Both the position numbers and the translations under genes were made by a program. DNA of 64,000 bases from Lamprocystis purpurea DSM 4197 (GTDB taxonomy: Bacteria > Pseudomonadota > Gammaproteobacteria > Chromatiales > Chromatiaceae): the NCBI RefSeq assembly GCF_000379525.1, contig NZ_KB902520.1:1-64000 (forward strand), given 5' to 3'. Numbering within the stretch: the stretch's first letter is position 1; the number at the start of each line of letters is the position of its first letter. Below, in pieces: positions 45,387-55,457 of this stretch. Below the pieces are notes generated by a model. The model was not told the origin of the DNA. It searched no databases and saw only the letters and a list, made by a program, of their open reading frames with translations.

Positions 45387-48300
45387 CCCGCCGCGCAGCA
45401 CGCGCGGCGACCCGACATCGCCTTGGGCCAGCGGATCGACGACCAGACCTTGGCTCTGACACTGCCCGTAGAAGTCCTCGCGATCAGCGTCGAAGCACCA
45501 TTCCAGCACGTTGCCGGCCATGTCCAGAATGCCCTCAGGCGTGCAGTCGCCGGTGAAGATACCCACCGGGCTCGGTGCCCCGACCTTGGCCTCGTCGCAG
45601 TTCGCGCGCTGCCCGTCGGGCGCTTCGTCGCCCCAGGGATAGCGGCGTCCCGCCTCACCGCGGGCGGCGTATTCCCACTCGGCCTCAGTCGGCAAGCGGA
45701 CCACGCGGTCCGCGGGCAGCAGGATGGTTCCCTTGGCGCCCTGGGGCCGCGACAGGCGATCGGTCAGCCAAGCGCAGAAGGCCGTCGCCTGATACCAGGA
45801 GACCTTCACCACCGGGCGACTGGGATGGGCCTGCTGGTCGTCCCAGTCATCCGGCGTTGTGGGCTGGTCCGCTCCGCCGGCTCCCCACCAGCGGGGATCG
45901 GCGTGGTCCTCGTCCTCCAGGAAGGCGGCGAACTCGGCGACGGTCACCGGGAAGCGCGCCATAGCGAATCCGCTGACCTGGACCTCATGGACCGGGGCCT
46001 CGTTGTCGTGCGCGTCGGGGTCGTAGCCGGGGGCCTGTTCCTTGTTCTTCTGCGCACCCATCAGCAAGTGCCCGCCCGGCAGTTCGACCCAGCGCGCCGG
46101 CCGGTGCCAGCCGAGCCGCGGGTCGCCCGCCTGGGCCAGGGCGTCGGCCGCGGCGATGCGGTCCGGGAGCGGGATGGCCGGGGCCTGTGCCGGGTCGAAG
46201 ACGCCCAGTGCGGTGGTGAGACACCGGGCGTAGCGCGGGTCGCCCGGCTGGTAGTGGAAGGGGTCCAGATCGCGCACCAGGGCGCCCAGGAGGCCGGCGG
46301 CGCGGGCCTGATCCGCCAGGCCAGGGCCGCAGCCGTCGAGGACGGCGCCGACCAGCCCGTCCACTTTGTCGACGCCTTGCTCATGGAGCACCCCGCCGAG
46401 CAGCAGCACGGTCTCGCGCCACTCCGGGCGATAGAGGGCGGGGACCGTGGCGCCCCCGGTGCCGAGCAGCAGGATGTTGCGCTCGCCGTCCGCCAAGCCG
46501 GCCAGGGCCTGGGCGGCCAAGTACTCCTGAAAGGTCAGGTGCCAGAAGCGCAGTTGGTTGCCGCGGCGCACCAGGATGCCGCTGTCCTGTTGTCGTTCCA
46601 ATGCACGACGGCGAGCGCGGTGAGCATGACGGCGTTGCGGGCCAGCCGACGGATCTCGGGGCGGCAGTCGAGTGCGGCGGCGAGCGCCCGGCGATGGTCC
46701 TCGGCCTGGCGTTCGCTGTCGGGGAACAGGGCGCGGCTCCAGCGGCCGAGGAAGCGGGCGATGGCGGCGGGGTCCAGCCGGTCGATGGTGGTGCGCACGA
46801 AGCCGCTGAGCAGTGTCTCCTCCTGGAGTGCGGCGGGGCGGCTGGTGACCACCAGCGGGCAGTCGCGGTAGGCGCGGGCAACGCATTCGATGACCTCGAC
46901 CAGGGTGCGGCGCCGGCCCTGGTCGGGGGCCTCGTCCAGCCCGTCGAGCAGGATCATGGCGTCGCCGGCATTCAGCAACCGGCGGAAGTCGTCCGCGCCT
47001 AGCCCCAGGTTGTGGCCGCGGGCGTCGTCGGCCAGGAATTCGATCAACCAGTCGGCGGTCCGCGCGCGGGCGGGGCCGCGGCGGCGCGCCTGTTCGCCGG
47101 CGATGAAATCGAGCCAGTCGGTGATACGCACCAGCAGCGGCAGGCGCGCCCGCTCCAAACCAAGATGCCGGACGGCGGCGTCCGGACCCGGCGCGCGCCC
47201 CAGCCGGTCCGCGGCCAGACAGTGCGCCACCCAGCGCAGGAAGGTGGTCTTGCCGCAGCCGGGGTCGCCGATGATGAGCAGACGGTGATGGACCAGGGCG
47301 GCGTGCAGTGGATTGGCACCGGGTCGGTGCGCCGCGAGGCGCGCGTCCTGACCCTGGCCGACGCCGCCGCCGGTGGTCTGCAATTCGATATAGAGATCGG
47401 CGATGGGGATGCGGTTGGCCTCGGCCCGGCCGGTCTTGATCCCGCGGATGGCGAGGTTGGCGGTGTCCTCCCACAGGGTGTCGAGATAACGGGTGGGGTC
47501 GGCGGGGGGCGGTTCGCGGCCGGTGATCGGCGGGGCCGGCGGCTGGACCGGGGCGAGGTCGAAGTCCGCCGCGCCGTCCGGGCAGCCGGGCTGATTGCGG
47601 TCGATAATCCAGGCGCCCTTGACCCAGGCGCGGAACAGCACCCGAACCCGTCTGGAGGCTTGGCCGCCTGGAGGCAACCGATCATCCGCCCGCGGCGCCG
47701 AAAGGGGCTGGAGGCGCGGCAAGGATTTTGGCTTAATGCCGGTAATGCCCCATTCCACTCGATCCAACCCGTGGTCAGTCAAGCCGCCGCGCAGATCGAC
47801 CCAGGTAAACGCGCGCAGGAACAGGGGCAGCGATTTTGGCTCGACCGGTGCGTCGGGCAGCAGCACCGGTATGACCGGCAATCTGCGCGTAACGAACTCC
47901 GATAAGCAAGCGCGCATTTCCGGGTCTTCCCACGGACCCAAGCCATCTTTTCCGACCAATACGGCGGCTGAGCGCGTGGTTTGAATGATGCTTTCCAGCG
48001 CATCCTGCCAAGGCCGCCCCGGCACCAGTTGCTCTTCGTCCAGCCAGACCTTGAGACCACGCGCCTGTAACGCATGGGCGAGTTGCCGCACCATCGGTTT
48101 ATCGCGGCTGTTGTGGCTGAGAAAAACATTGAATAAATCGGCATCTTGGAAGGGGGCATCGGGCGAAGAGCCGAGGTGAACGCTTGATCTTGGCGGGTAG
48201 AGTTCGATCCACTGAAAGGCGTTGGGATGGGGGCTGTCGGCGTAGACGCAGCCGGCGGCCAGCTCCAGGCAGGCGCGGGCCGGATCGGGCGGCAGCACGC

Positions 48301-49093
48301 GAAACGCCTCACCCGCGTGCAGGTGGCCGCGCAATACGAGATCCCGGTGCAGGTGGATGGTCCGGCGCGCTTCGTGGGTGTCGAACTCGGCCAGATGGTC
48401 CCAGGGGTGATGCAGCAGAGCGAGGCGCCAGTCGGCGCCCTCGGCGTCCGGGTGCAGCACGGTCTGGTTGACCTGGTAGCGTCCGAGCAGCAGGCGACCG
48501 CGGTCGTCGTCGCCGCAGGCCATCCAGGCGGAGTCGAGGCCGGCGGCGTGCAGGCATTGACCCTGGATCTCGATGCGGCGCTGCCACCAGGGCAGCGGCC
48601 TGGTCGCCTTGGCGTCGGGCTCCAGCCACTTGGCATAGAAGGCGAGATAGGCGTTATGCCGTTTGAGTAGGACCTTGCGTTGCGTGGCGCTGCCCAGAAT
48701 TTTGGCGATCCGATCCTGGTCGCACCCGGCCAACAGCGCGCCCTGGACGGCCTCGGCGATCTCGTCCACGGCCTCCCGATCCACATCGTGATTGCCGGGG
48801 ACCAGCAGCAGTCGATCGCGCGGTAAGGGCGGCGCGTCCTTCGCGCTGAGCGTCGGCCACAGCGCCTCGGCCAACCACCTGCGGGCCAGGGCGTATTCCG
48901 CGGCCTTACCGGAGTGGGCGAGGTCCCCGGTGATGGCGACCAGATCGGGGGCCAGACCCTGGGCAACCTCGGCGCCGATGGCAGCGGCCAAGTGGCGCAG
49001 GACCGGCTCGCGGTCCCAGGCGGTATCGGCACGGAAATGGAGGTCGGACAGGTGCAGGATGCGGACCGGGGCCCTGGGCTCGCTCGCAACCAT
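45270..49093 (-). pseudogene. Metallophosphoesterase-TIR-NACHT-FGE gene broken by a deletion and frameshift
   Basis: From ATG 49093 the frame gives a phosphoesterase with intact motifs (LSDLHF, ITGDLAH, VPGNHDVDRE, LLHHPWDHL, RGHLHAGE). At about residue 299 it departs from the first copy and inserts a ~180-residue TIR domain (FNVFLSHNSRDKPMVRQLAH, LKVWLDEEQLVPGRPW, GLGPWEDPEM), then returns to RRVRVLFRAWVKGAW at 47653. A NACHT domain follows (GDPGCGKTTF ~609-618, ILLDGLDEAPDQ). Near 46593-46600 the frame is lost: VVHWN runs out of frame, while LERQQDSGILVRRGNQLRFW continues in another frame. About 100 residues present in the first copy at this place are missing. The FGE domain and variable tail then run to 45270. 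Confidence 0.85.
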
Positions 49094-49241
49094 CGCAATA
49101 GGCGCTCCTACATCGCGGGATTTGCGCGAGCCTAACCAGTACGGCGTGGTGATCGCAAGCGTGCCTGGTGGCGATGGCTGCACGCGATGCAATGCCGGAC
49201 GGTGCCGTCGTCCGCGCACAAGTTCAATCAGGAGTCCGGCA

Positions 49242-49978
49242 ATGACCTGGCACGACTTTCTGACAACACTCGCCATCGGCCTCGATCGACTGGACGCACG
49301 GCTGCGGGCGACGGCGTCAGTGCTCGAAACCGGCGCCGGTCCTGACCTCGCCACCCCCGCCCGTCCGCCTCGCCGAGGGCCGCCAACGCGTCGGGGCCGC
49401 CGAGTGCCTGATCGATGTTGTCGCCCACTGGACCCGCACCGACGGGGCCTGCGTTCCCGTTGACCACATCGGCATCTGTCTGCGCGACAAGGGCCTCGCG
49501 CGGCCGGGATCGACGGCGCCAAACCGCCCGACCGGGGTCACCGCAGCACATCAGGCACCGCCGGTGGGTGAGTCTCGCGGCGGCCGGCAACCTCGACCGC
49601 CTGACCGGCATCAAGGTCGCGCTGCGCCGGGGGCTCGACCAGACCGCCAACGTCGGCACCGACCCGCGCCTGGCGGCCCTGCGCGCCAGCCTGGAGCGGC
49701 GCTGGGGCATCGGCGATCGACTGGAGCAATTGGAACGCACCCTCGACGAACTGGAGCGGACGCTGCGCGCCTACGCCGAACAGCGCGCCGCCCGCCTGGT
49801 CACTTTCCTCACCGTCTTTGGTTTCCCGCTGGTGCTGTTCGCCGGTTTCTTCGACTTTGCTCTCAACGGGATGCCGCGGGAGTGGGGGGCGCTGCCGGGC
49901 TGGCTGCTTGGGCAGTCGGTACCCGCTGTCGCCGCCGTCGCCGTCGCCGGGATGGTGCTGATGGCCCTGGTCCGCTGA
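49242..49978 (+). pseudogene. Frameshifted gene for a coiled-coil membrane protein
   Basis: Starts MTWHDFLTTLAIGLDRLDAR at an ATG with AGGAGT upstream, continues in a second frame with LAEGRQRVGAAECLIDVVAH and HIGICLRDKGLARPGS, then in a third with LRASLERRWGIGDRLEQLER and two membrane segments (FLTVFGFPLVLFAGFFDF and VPAVAAVAVAGMVLMALVR). Stitching the frames gives one ~245-residue protein with a C-terminal two-helix anchor, reminiscent of CorA-like layouts. At least two frameshifts disable it. Family not identified. Confidence 0.6.
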
Positions 49979-50001
49979 CTGGGCGGGCGCGGGCGCTAAC
50001 C

Positions 50002-50066
50002 GGTCCGCTGTGCGGATCGAGCCTCGCGCGAACCCGAACGGGGAAGGTCCGCACAGCGGACCCTAC
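50002..50066. repeat. GTAGGGTCCGC-type inverted repeat
   Basis: GGTCCGCTGTGCGGA and TCCGCACAGCGGACCCTAC face each other across about 31 bases containing CGCGCGAACCCGAACGGGG. The same layout, including the inner CCCG motif, recurs at 53465-53533. Confidence 0.75.
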
Positions 50067-50071
50067 CCGGC

Positions 50072-50500
50072 TTCGTGCGGGAGGACTGGGTCGCGTCCCT
50101 GGACCTGGCCTCGCTGGAGACGGTCAAGGGCAGCTATGTCACAGACGATTACCGCGACCGCGAAGACGACATCAGCTGGCGCGTCCGCTGGGCGGACGGC
50201 TAGTTTTACGTCTATCTTCTGATCGAGTTGGAAAAGGCGCGTGACGAGCCGACTTGGCTCACGGTCTACGCCCGGTTGGTGGCACTCCTGGACAGCGGCG
50301 CCCTGGACAGCCTCAAGCGTGCTTTCGGGCGTTGGATCTACCGCAGCTTCATCCGTAAGAAGCGCCCCGGCATCCGCCTGCCGGACATCAATGACTTTCA
50401 AGAGGTGCATGTCATGCTGCAAGGCCTTGATCATCGTTCCGGCCAGCGATGGTCATTTGGAGTCCAAGGCTTCAGCCTTGGCCGGCCGCTCCAAGGCTGA
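50072..50500 (+). pseudogene. Rpn/YhgA-like nuclease remnant
   Basis: The frame reads FVREDWVASLDLASLETVKG and DREDDISWRVRWADG, meets TAG at 50201-50203, then continues in frame with FYVYLLIELEKARDEP. It then jumps to the family C-terminus ALDSLKRAFGRWIYRSFIRK and LPDINDFQEVHVMLQ. About 100 central residues are deleted. It is clearly related in kind to, but not a copy of, the Rpn-type gene at 13611. Confidence 0.7.
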
Positions 50501-50510
50501 AGCCTTGGAC
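50462..50510. repeat. 20-bp hairpin repeat (GTCCAAGGCTTCAGCC)
   Basis: GTCCAAGGCTTCAGCCTTGG (50462-50481) and its exact complement (50491-50510) lie nine bases apart, just upstream of the gene at 50538. Confidence 0.85.
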
Positions 50511-50537
50511 CCCCCGATAACCCCGAGAGATCCCGAG

Positions 50538-51650
50538 ATGTCGACACGCGGCTGGTACGACTATTACATCATCGCGCCCCACACGGGGACACTGTCGCTC
50601 GCCATGCGATTTTACAAATGGGGTGATGCCACGCCCGAGAACGCACTCGACGAGTATCTGCTGTTCCGCGAGACGCTCGACGCGCATGACGGACGGCTGC
50701 CGGTCGAATGGCTCGACCGTCTGCTGCGCGATCAGTTGGGCGAGTTGCACCCGGAGTTGCCGCCGCAGTTCGCCACCGGGGCCTTTCTGTTCCTGCTGCA
50801 ACGCGCTGCGGAGTGGATCGAGTGCGACTCCTGGCGACGCTTCGATCCACCGGAGGAGCGTGAGGATCTTCCTTTGTGCTACGCCCTCGACGAGGCGCTG
50901 GGCACCGAGCCGTTCGAGATTGCGCCGCATCCCGATCCCTTGTTGGAGCAGGTCAGGCGTTTCATTGCCACGGCACGTTATCTCCGTCCCTGGCGCAACT
51001 ACGGGCTGCGGCTCAATCTGCTGGGCTGGTTGCAGTATCTGACCCAGCCGACGCGCAGCGCCGACATGGGCTCTCTGGCCGGCGACTGGGACCCCCACTG
51101 GGATATCGCTTACCAGTACCGGCTCTTTTTCTGGATCCACCCGGACGACCCCTTCCGCATCGAGCGGATCGCGATCGAGCTGTGCGACCGCGCCGGCTCG
51201 AACCTGCTGACGGCCGCGGACCCGCAAGACGACGACGCGTGGCAACGCGAGGAGCTTGACAGCCTGCGCGAGACCATCCGCGAAGCGGACATCGCAATCG
51301 CCGCCTTGGAGACAATACAGCGCGACTACGCCATGCCCGCGGATCGCTTTTGGCAATTCTGCGAGCGGCCGGACCCGCAGGAGACGCGGCGGCGCGCGCG
51401 CCGCAAAGAGTTGCAGGGCAGTTACAACATGCTGTTGCTGCAAGTCGAGAAACGCTTCGGAGCGGCAATCGCCGCCGACAGTCGACCGCTCATGGAGCGG
51501 ATCGACGAATTCGATCGGCTGCTGACCCTCGCCGACGCGGTGATCGACAGTCCCGACAGCGAGGCTTGGCTGGCCGCGTTGGGGGAAGCGGTACAGCGAA
51601 GTCTGCCCGAGACGGACGAACGAACGCCCGACCTTTTCAAGCGCGACTGA
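50538..51650 (+). CDS. Uncharacterised 370-residue protein
   Basis: ATG 50538 is preceded by CCCGAGAGATCCCGAG. The protein begins MSTRGWYDYYIIAPHTGTLS and has aromatic-rich segments (MRFYKWGDATPENALDEYLL, DIAYQYRLFFWIHPDDPFRI) and a helical, coiled-coil-like second half (REELDSLRETIREADIAIAA). There is no signal peptide or membrane segment, and I recognise no family. The intact frame and good codon use among neighbouring pseudogenes suggest it is functional. Confidence 0.7.
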   Translation: MSTRGWYDYYIIAPHTGTLSLAMRFYKWGDATPENALDEYLLFRETLDAHDGRLPVEWLDRLLRDQLGELHPELPPQFATGAFLFLLQRAAEWIECDSWRRFDPPEEREDLPLCYALDEALGTEPFEIAPHPDPLLEQVRRFIATARYLRPWRNYGLRLNLLGWLQYLTQPTRSADMGSLAGDWDPHWDIAYQYRLFFWIHPDDPFRIERIAIELCDRAGSNLLTAADPQDDDAWQREELDSLRETIREADIAIAALETIQRDYAMPADRFWQFCERPDPQETRRRARRKELQGSYNMLLLQVEKRFGAAIAADSRPLMERIDEFDRLLTLADAVIDSPDSEAWLAALGEAVQRSLPETDERTPDLFKRD

Positions 51651-52288
51651 ACGACGTGCAATCCGGACCTGAGAAGGCTCGGCCTTGATGAAAAATTCGG
51701 CCATCCTGCCGGACGGGAGTTCGCTGGTCCGCACAGCGGACCCTACGGGCGTAGGGCCGTAGGGTCGGCTGTGCGGACCACAGACCTCGCCGTTGGCTGA
51801 TGGCCGGGATCATGATCAAGGCCCTGCTGCTCGACGATGGGGCGCTCGTCGGCGATCCGGCCTACCCGGTCGAGGTACGGAACCTGGTGGTCAGTCAGCA
51901 ACCGGAGGTCGAGGCTTTAGCCGGTGGCGGCTCCCGACATATCCGACAAAATCAGCCGCGCCGACACGATCAAAGCCCCCCGTGGGAGCGGCTTTAGCCG
52001 CGACGAGGCCCTGGCTGCTTGCGAGTTCGCGTCGCGGCTAAAGCCGCTCCCACCGGGTCCCGCGCGACTTTCACGGTAACCTCGACCGCCAGTGGCCGGA
52101 ACGCCGATCAAGGCCCACCCGTCCACTGCCGCGAGGCGGCGCGCCTTATCCACCCGGGGCCATAGTCCCTATAATCCCCGACGCCACTTCCCTTCGAGGC
52201 CCTGTGGCAGATCGAGCCTGAGGCTTAAGCCTTGGCTCCTGATCGCTTAGACTTGGCCCGCAGACCTGAACCCAACGGAGTCCGCCCC
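51651..52288. other. Gene-poor stretch with two hairpin repeats
   Basis: No convincing gene is seen. GGTCCGCACAGCGGACCCTA (51726-51746) faces GTAGGGTCGGCTGTGCGGAC (51759-51779), a member of the family at 50002 and 53465. Perfect 23-bp arms GTGGGAGCGGCTTTAGCCGC... (51982-52004) and the complement (52031-52053) form a second hairpin of a type common in gammaproteobacterial REPs. A short frame at ~51800-51997 (MAGIMIKALLLDDGALVGD) resembles no family. Confidence 0.6.
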
Positions 52289-52522
52289 ATGCACGCGATC
52301 GAGTTTCAGACCACCGTCCACGACGGTGTCCTCCAGATTCCCTGAGAGTACCGGCGGGAGCTCGACGGCCGCGACGTGCGCGTCGTCGTCGTCGATACCC
52401 GGACCGAGGACGCGGGGGAGACCGAGACCCTCCTTGCGCGCCTGCGCCGGGTACGCATCGCGGGACCGGCGGACCTCTCGACGGATCATGACACTTATGT
52501 GATCGGCAACCGGGATGCTTGA
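52289..52522 (+). pseudogene. Antitoxin-like gene with a premature UGA
   Basis: The frame MHAIEFQTTVHDGVLQIP then TGA (52343-52345) then EYRRELDGRDVRVVVVDTRT up to TGA at 52520-52522. The expected sequence at the stop is arginine (IP-R-EYR), so a single CGA-to-TGA change explains it. The pattern is that of small VapB/AbrB-fold antitoxins with the M-x-A-I-E-F start. No toxin gene follows. Confidence 0.6.
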
Positions 52523-52570
52523 ACCGCGTAGCGGACCCTACCGGGCTGAGCAGGCCCGACCCTCCCGATC

Positions 52571-53026
52571 TCAATGGCGGCGCTTGGATCGATCGATATG
52601 GAAGCTTTTCCCGGGATCTACGCCATCGTAGACCGAGAAGCGCGCGAACATGACCTCCATGGAGCCGTCCAGTGCGCCGAGCGCGCTGAGCCCCATGTCT
52701 AAATCGCGGAAATAAAAGGCCATGCCCAACCGGTTGCCCAACGCGAAGGCGCCATGGGCAAGCTCGAAATCCTTGAGCCATAGCGCGGCCATCATCTGTG
52801 CCGGACCCGGGGACCGGACCGCCAACCGCTCGTGCAGGATTTCGAGTACCCCCCGAAACCGCTGCTCGATGGTTTTGTCCTTCAGCGGCTTGCCTTTCGC
52901 CTGGAAGGCCGGATCCGGCACCAGGTCGTCGAGGAAATAATTCATGATGACTGAAAAATCGTCGGCATCGACGAGCAGGGTCTTCAGTTGCTTGATCTTG
53001 CCCGCGAGACGGGTTGGCATGGTCAT
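52571..53026 (-). CDS. Uncharacterised 151-residue protein
   Basis: Begins MTMPTRLAGKIKQLKTLLVD and continues with a mostly helical sequence (DDFSVIMNYFLDDLVPDPAF, TIEQRFRGVLEILHERLAV, FELAHGAFALGNRLGMAFYF). There is no signal peptide, membrane segment or recognised motif. The frame is intact, with normal composition for this genome. Confidence 0.65.
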   Translation of the reverse strand: MTMPTRLAGKIKQLKTLLVDADDFSVIMNYFLDDLVPDPAFQAKGKPLKDKTIEQRFRGVLEILHERLAVRSPGPAQMMAALWLKDFELAHGAFALGNRLGMAFYFRDLDMGLSALGALDGSMEVMFARFSVYDGVDPGKSFHIDRSKRRH

Positions 53027-53249
53027 CGATAGGGTCTCAGGAGGCGACTGCTCATACAGCGATCCGGATCAATTCGGCGAGACTGAGGGCATTGCGCTGA
53101 ATGCGTTGAATCTCATTATACGGAGGTTACGGCGGTCGCATCGGTTAGACAAGCGTCACCGGGAGGTCGCCCGAGCGGGCGACGTGATCCGCGGGGCGGT
53201 GGATACCCACGGACAGCGTGATGATTTGGATCGTGGTGGAGTTTAGGCG

Positions 53250-53380
53250 GGGCGCTCGGCGACGCAGCCTACAAGGTCGAGTTCATCGACGATGCCGGCC
53301 GGACCGATGCCCTGGCGCCCATCCATGCCGCCCGACTGTTGGTCCTCCACTACGATCCCGCGCAGGTGGCCGCGGCATGA
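53250..53380 (+). pseudogene. Possible DUF4926-like fragment
   Basis: A frame ending at TGA 53378-53380 reads AYKVEFIDDAGRTDALAPIH and AARLLVLHYDPAQVAAA, resembling the C-terminal half of DUF4926-type small proteins found near toxin-antitoxin genes. The upstream half (GDVIRGAVDTHGQRDD) lies in another frame before a stop. Short, so uncertain. Confidence 0.35.
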
Positions 53381-53464
53381 TGCGCAGGTCTCCCGCGTGT
53401 TGGCTGGTTGCCAAGTTCCATTGGGAGCACGGTCCGGGAAGCCCTGTTTCCCGTCGCGGGGGGG

Positions 53465-53533
53465 GTAGAGTCCGCTGTGCGGACCGCACCCCGCGCAAAC
53501 CCGACCGGGGAAGGTCCGCACAGCGGACCCTAT
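53465..53533. repeat. GTAGGGTCCGC-type inverted repeat, full copy
   Basis: GTAGAGTCCGCTGTGCGGAC (53465-53485) faces GGTCCGCACAGCGGACCCTA (53513-53533). The inner CGCGCAAACCCGACCGGGG matches the copy at 50002-50066. Confidence 0.8.
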
Positions 53534-53577
53534 CCGCTGGCGCTGTGAATGCGCCGAGTCCGGTCGCCAATACGTCC

Positions 53578-53885
53578 CATATCGATACACGTTTGGCCCA
53601 GACCGGGCGCACCACGGACCCCCGGATGGGAGCGATCAGCACCCCGATTTACCAGACCTCCACCTTTGCCCATCCCGGATAGGGCCAGAGCATGGGCTTC
53701 CTGCAGAACGCCATGGGGGCGGCGCTGAGTCCTCAGGATGCCTGGCTGGTGCTGCGGGGACTCAAGACGCTGGCCCTGCGGCTGGAGCGGCAGCAGCACA
53801 ACGCGCTGGTGCTGGCCCGGTGGCTGCGGCGGCAGCCAGGGGTGCTGCGGGTTGCCTACCCAGGCCTCCTGGATGATCCGAACCA
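53578..53885 (+). pseudogene. Remnant of a Cys/Met-metabolism PLP enzyme (cystathionine gamma-synthase type)
   Basis: The frame starts HIDTRLAQTGRTTDPRMGAI and STPIYQTSTFAHPG, the N-terminus of trans-sulfuration enzymes, meets TAG at 53680-53682, then continues GQSMGFLQNAMGAALSPQDA, where the last part belongs near the family C-terminus (WLVLRGLKTLALRLERQQ, VLRVAYPGLLDDPN). The middle ~200 residues, including the PLP lysine, are deleted, and the end is lost at about 53885. Confidence 0.7.
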
Positions 53886-53962
53886 TGTCGTCCTCGTGCG
53901 ATCGGCCGGCGGCAAGGATCGCACCGAGTTCATCTGGTCGGTGTGTCGCCTGCGCAATCCCG

Positions 53963-55195
53963 CTAAAAATTCCGCAGAAACAGCGGAATCACCAGCGCAT
54001 TGACCAGGTCGATAAAGAAGGCGGATACCAGGGGCACGATGATGAAGGCGCGGTGGGAGGGGCCGAAGCGTTGGGCCACGGCCGCCATATTGGCCATGGC
54101 CGTGGGGGTCGAGCCGAGTGAGACGCCGCCGAAGCCGGCGCAGACCACCGCGGCATCATAGTCGCGGCCCATCACCGGGAAGAGAATGAACAGGGTGACG
54201 GTCACGGCCAGGACGAATTGGGCGGCCAGGATGGCGAGAACGGGCCCGGCCAGGTCGATCAGCGTCCAGAGTTGCATGCTCATCAACGACATGGCCAGGA
54301 AGGTGCCCAGCGCCACGTCGGCGATCAGGGCAATCGCCGGGGTCCGGGTGGGCCAGGGCATTCCGCTCAGGGTCGGCAGATTCTTCGGGATCAGGTTGGT
54401 GATGAGGATGCCGGCGAAGAGACAGGTGACAAAGAGCGGCAGCTTGAGCCCCAAGTCGGCGACGATGCCGTTGAGCAGGAAGCCGAGGATGATACAGACG
54501 TGGATTGCCAGGATGGCGCTCAGGAAGTCCAGGTGACCCAGGCCGACCTTTTTCTGGGTGTCGGACAGGCCGATGTCCTGGACCTCCTCGACCAGTTGCG
54601 GGGCGGGCGTGAGCCCGTGGCGTTTGATCAGGAACTTGGCGATCGGGCCGCCCATGATGCTGGCCAGGATCAGGCCCATGGTCGCGCTGGCGATGCCGAG
54701 TTCCATCGCGTTGCTGATCCCATACTGCGCGGTGATGACGGGCGCCCACGCGATCGTGGTGCCGTGGCCGCCGATGAGGGATACGGACCCGCCGGTGATC
54801 CCGACCGCCGCCGGCAGGCCGAACAGGGCCGCCACGCCGATGCCGGTGAGGTTCTGCGCGAACATGAAGGCGATGGTGACGGCCAGCAGGATCAAGAGCG
54901 GCCGGCCGCCGGCGAGCAGGTCCCGCGCGCTGGCATTGATGCCGATGGTGGTGAAGAAATAGACCAGCAGGATATCGCGCGCCTGTAAATCGAACGCCAC
55001 CGCGACGCCGGAGGCAAAATAGAGCACCCCGAGCAGGATGGAGAACAGCAGGCCGCCGGTGACCGGTTCCGGTATGCTGAATTCGCGGAGGATTCCGATC
55101 GTGTCGTTCAGGCGTTTGCCGATGAACAGCACAACGATGCCGATGGTCACGGCGAGGAAGGATTCGATGCGCAGGACACCGTCTTGAAACTCCAT
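53963..55195 (-). CDS. gltS: Sodium/glutamate symporter GltS
   Basis: 410 residues from ATG 55195 (MEFQDGVLRIESF). About ten hydrophobic segments are present, with the family glycine-rich motifs FGLPAAVGITGGSVSLIGGH in the first half and VCAGFGGVSLGSTPTAMANM in the second, which form the two opposed re-entrant loops of this inverted-repeat transporter. It imports glutamate with sodium. The upstream start at 55249 would add 18 unrelated residues. Confidence 0.93.
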   Translation of the reverse strand: MEFQDGVLRIESFLAVTIGIVVLFIGKRLNDTIGILREFSIPEPVTGGLLFSILLGVLYFASGVAVAFDLQARDILLVYFFTTIGINASARDLLAGGRPLLILLAVTIAFMFAQNLTGIGVAALFGLPAAVGITGGSVSLIGGHGTTIAWAPVITAQYGISNAMELGIASATMGLILASIMGGPIAKFLIKRHGLTPAPQLVEEVQDIGLSDTQKKVGLGHLDFLSAILAIHVCIILGFLLNGIVADLGLKLPLFVTCLFAGILITNLIPKNLPTLSGMPWPTRTPAIALIADVALGTFLAMSLMSMQLWTLIDLAGPVLAILAAQFVLAVTVTLFILFPVMGRDYDAAVVCAGFGGVSLGSTPTAMANMAAVAQRFGPSHRAFIIVPLVSAFFIDLVNALVIPLFLRNF

Positions 55196-55370
55196 GAGAA
55201 CTCCTGATGATGCGCGAACGCGGCCGCACGGGACCGACCGCTGGATCACGCGCCCCGCGGGTTGGCGGCGGCGCGCTGGCGCAGTGGTCTGGATTGCATG
55301 GCGACAGGATACCTGGTTTGCGTGTCGATCAGCAGGGGACGGAGCGCCCAGCGTGTCGGCTCACGCTATA

Positions 55371-55398
55371 CTGCCGACTGCCGACTGCCGACTGCCGA
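55371..55398. repeat. Four tandem copies of CTGCCGA
   Basis: CTGCCGA occurs four times without spacing about 60 bases upstream of the Anbu gene. The region lies between the divergent gltS and Anbu genes; such a run can vary by slippage and alter promoter spacing. Confidence 0.7.
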
Positions 55399-55457
55399 CA
55401 AGAGCGGCTCACGGCATCCGGTAACGGCTTCCAACAATCGCAGAGGACCTGTTCGAA

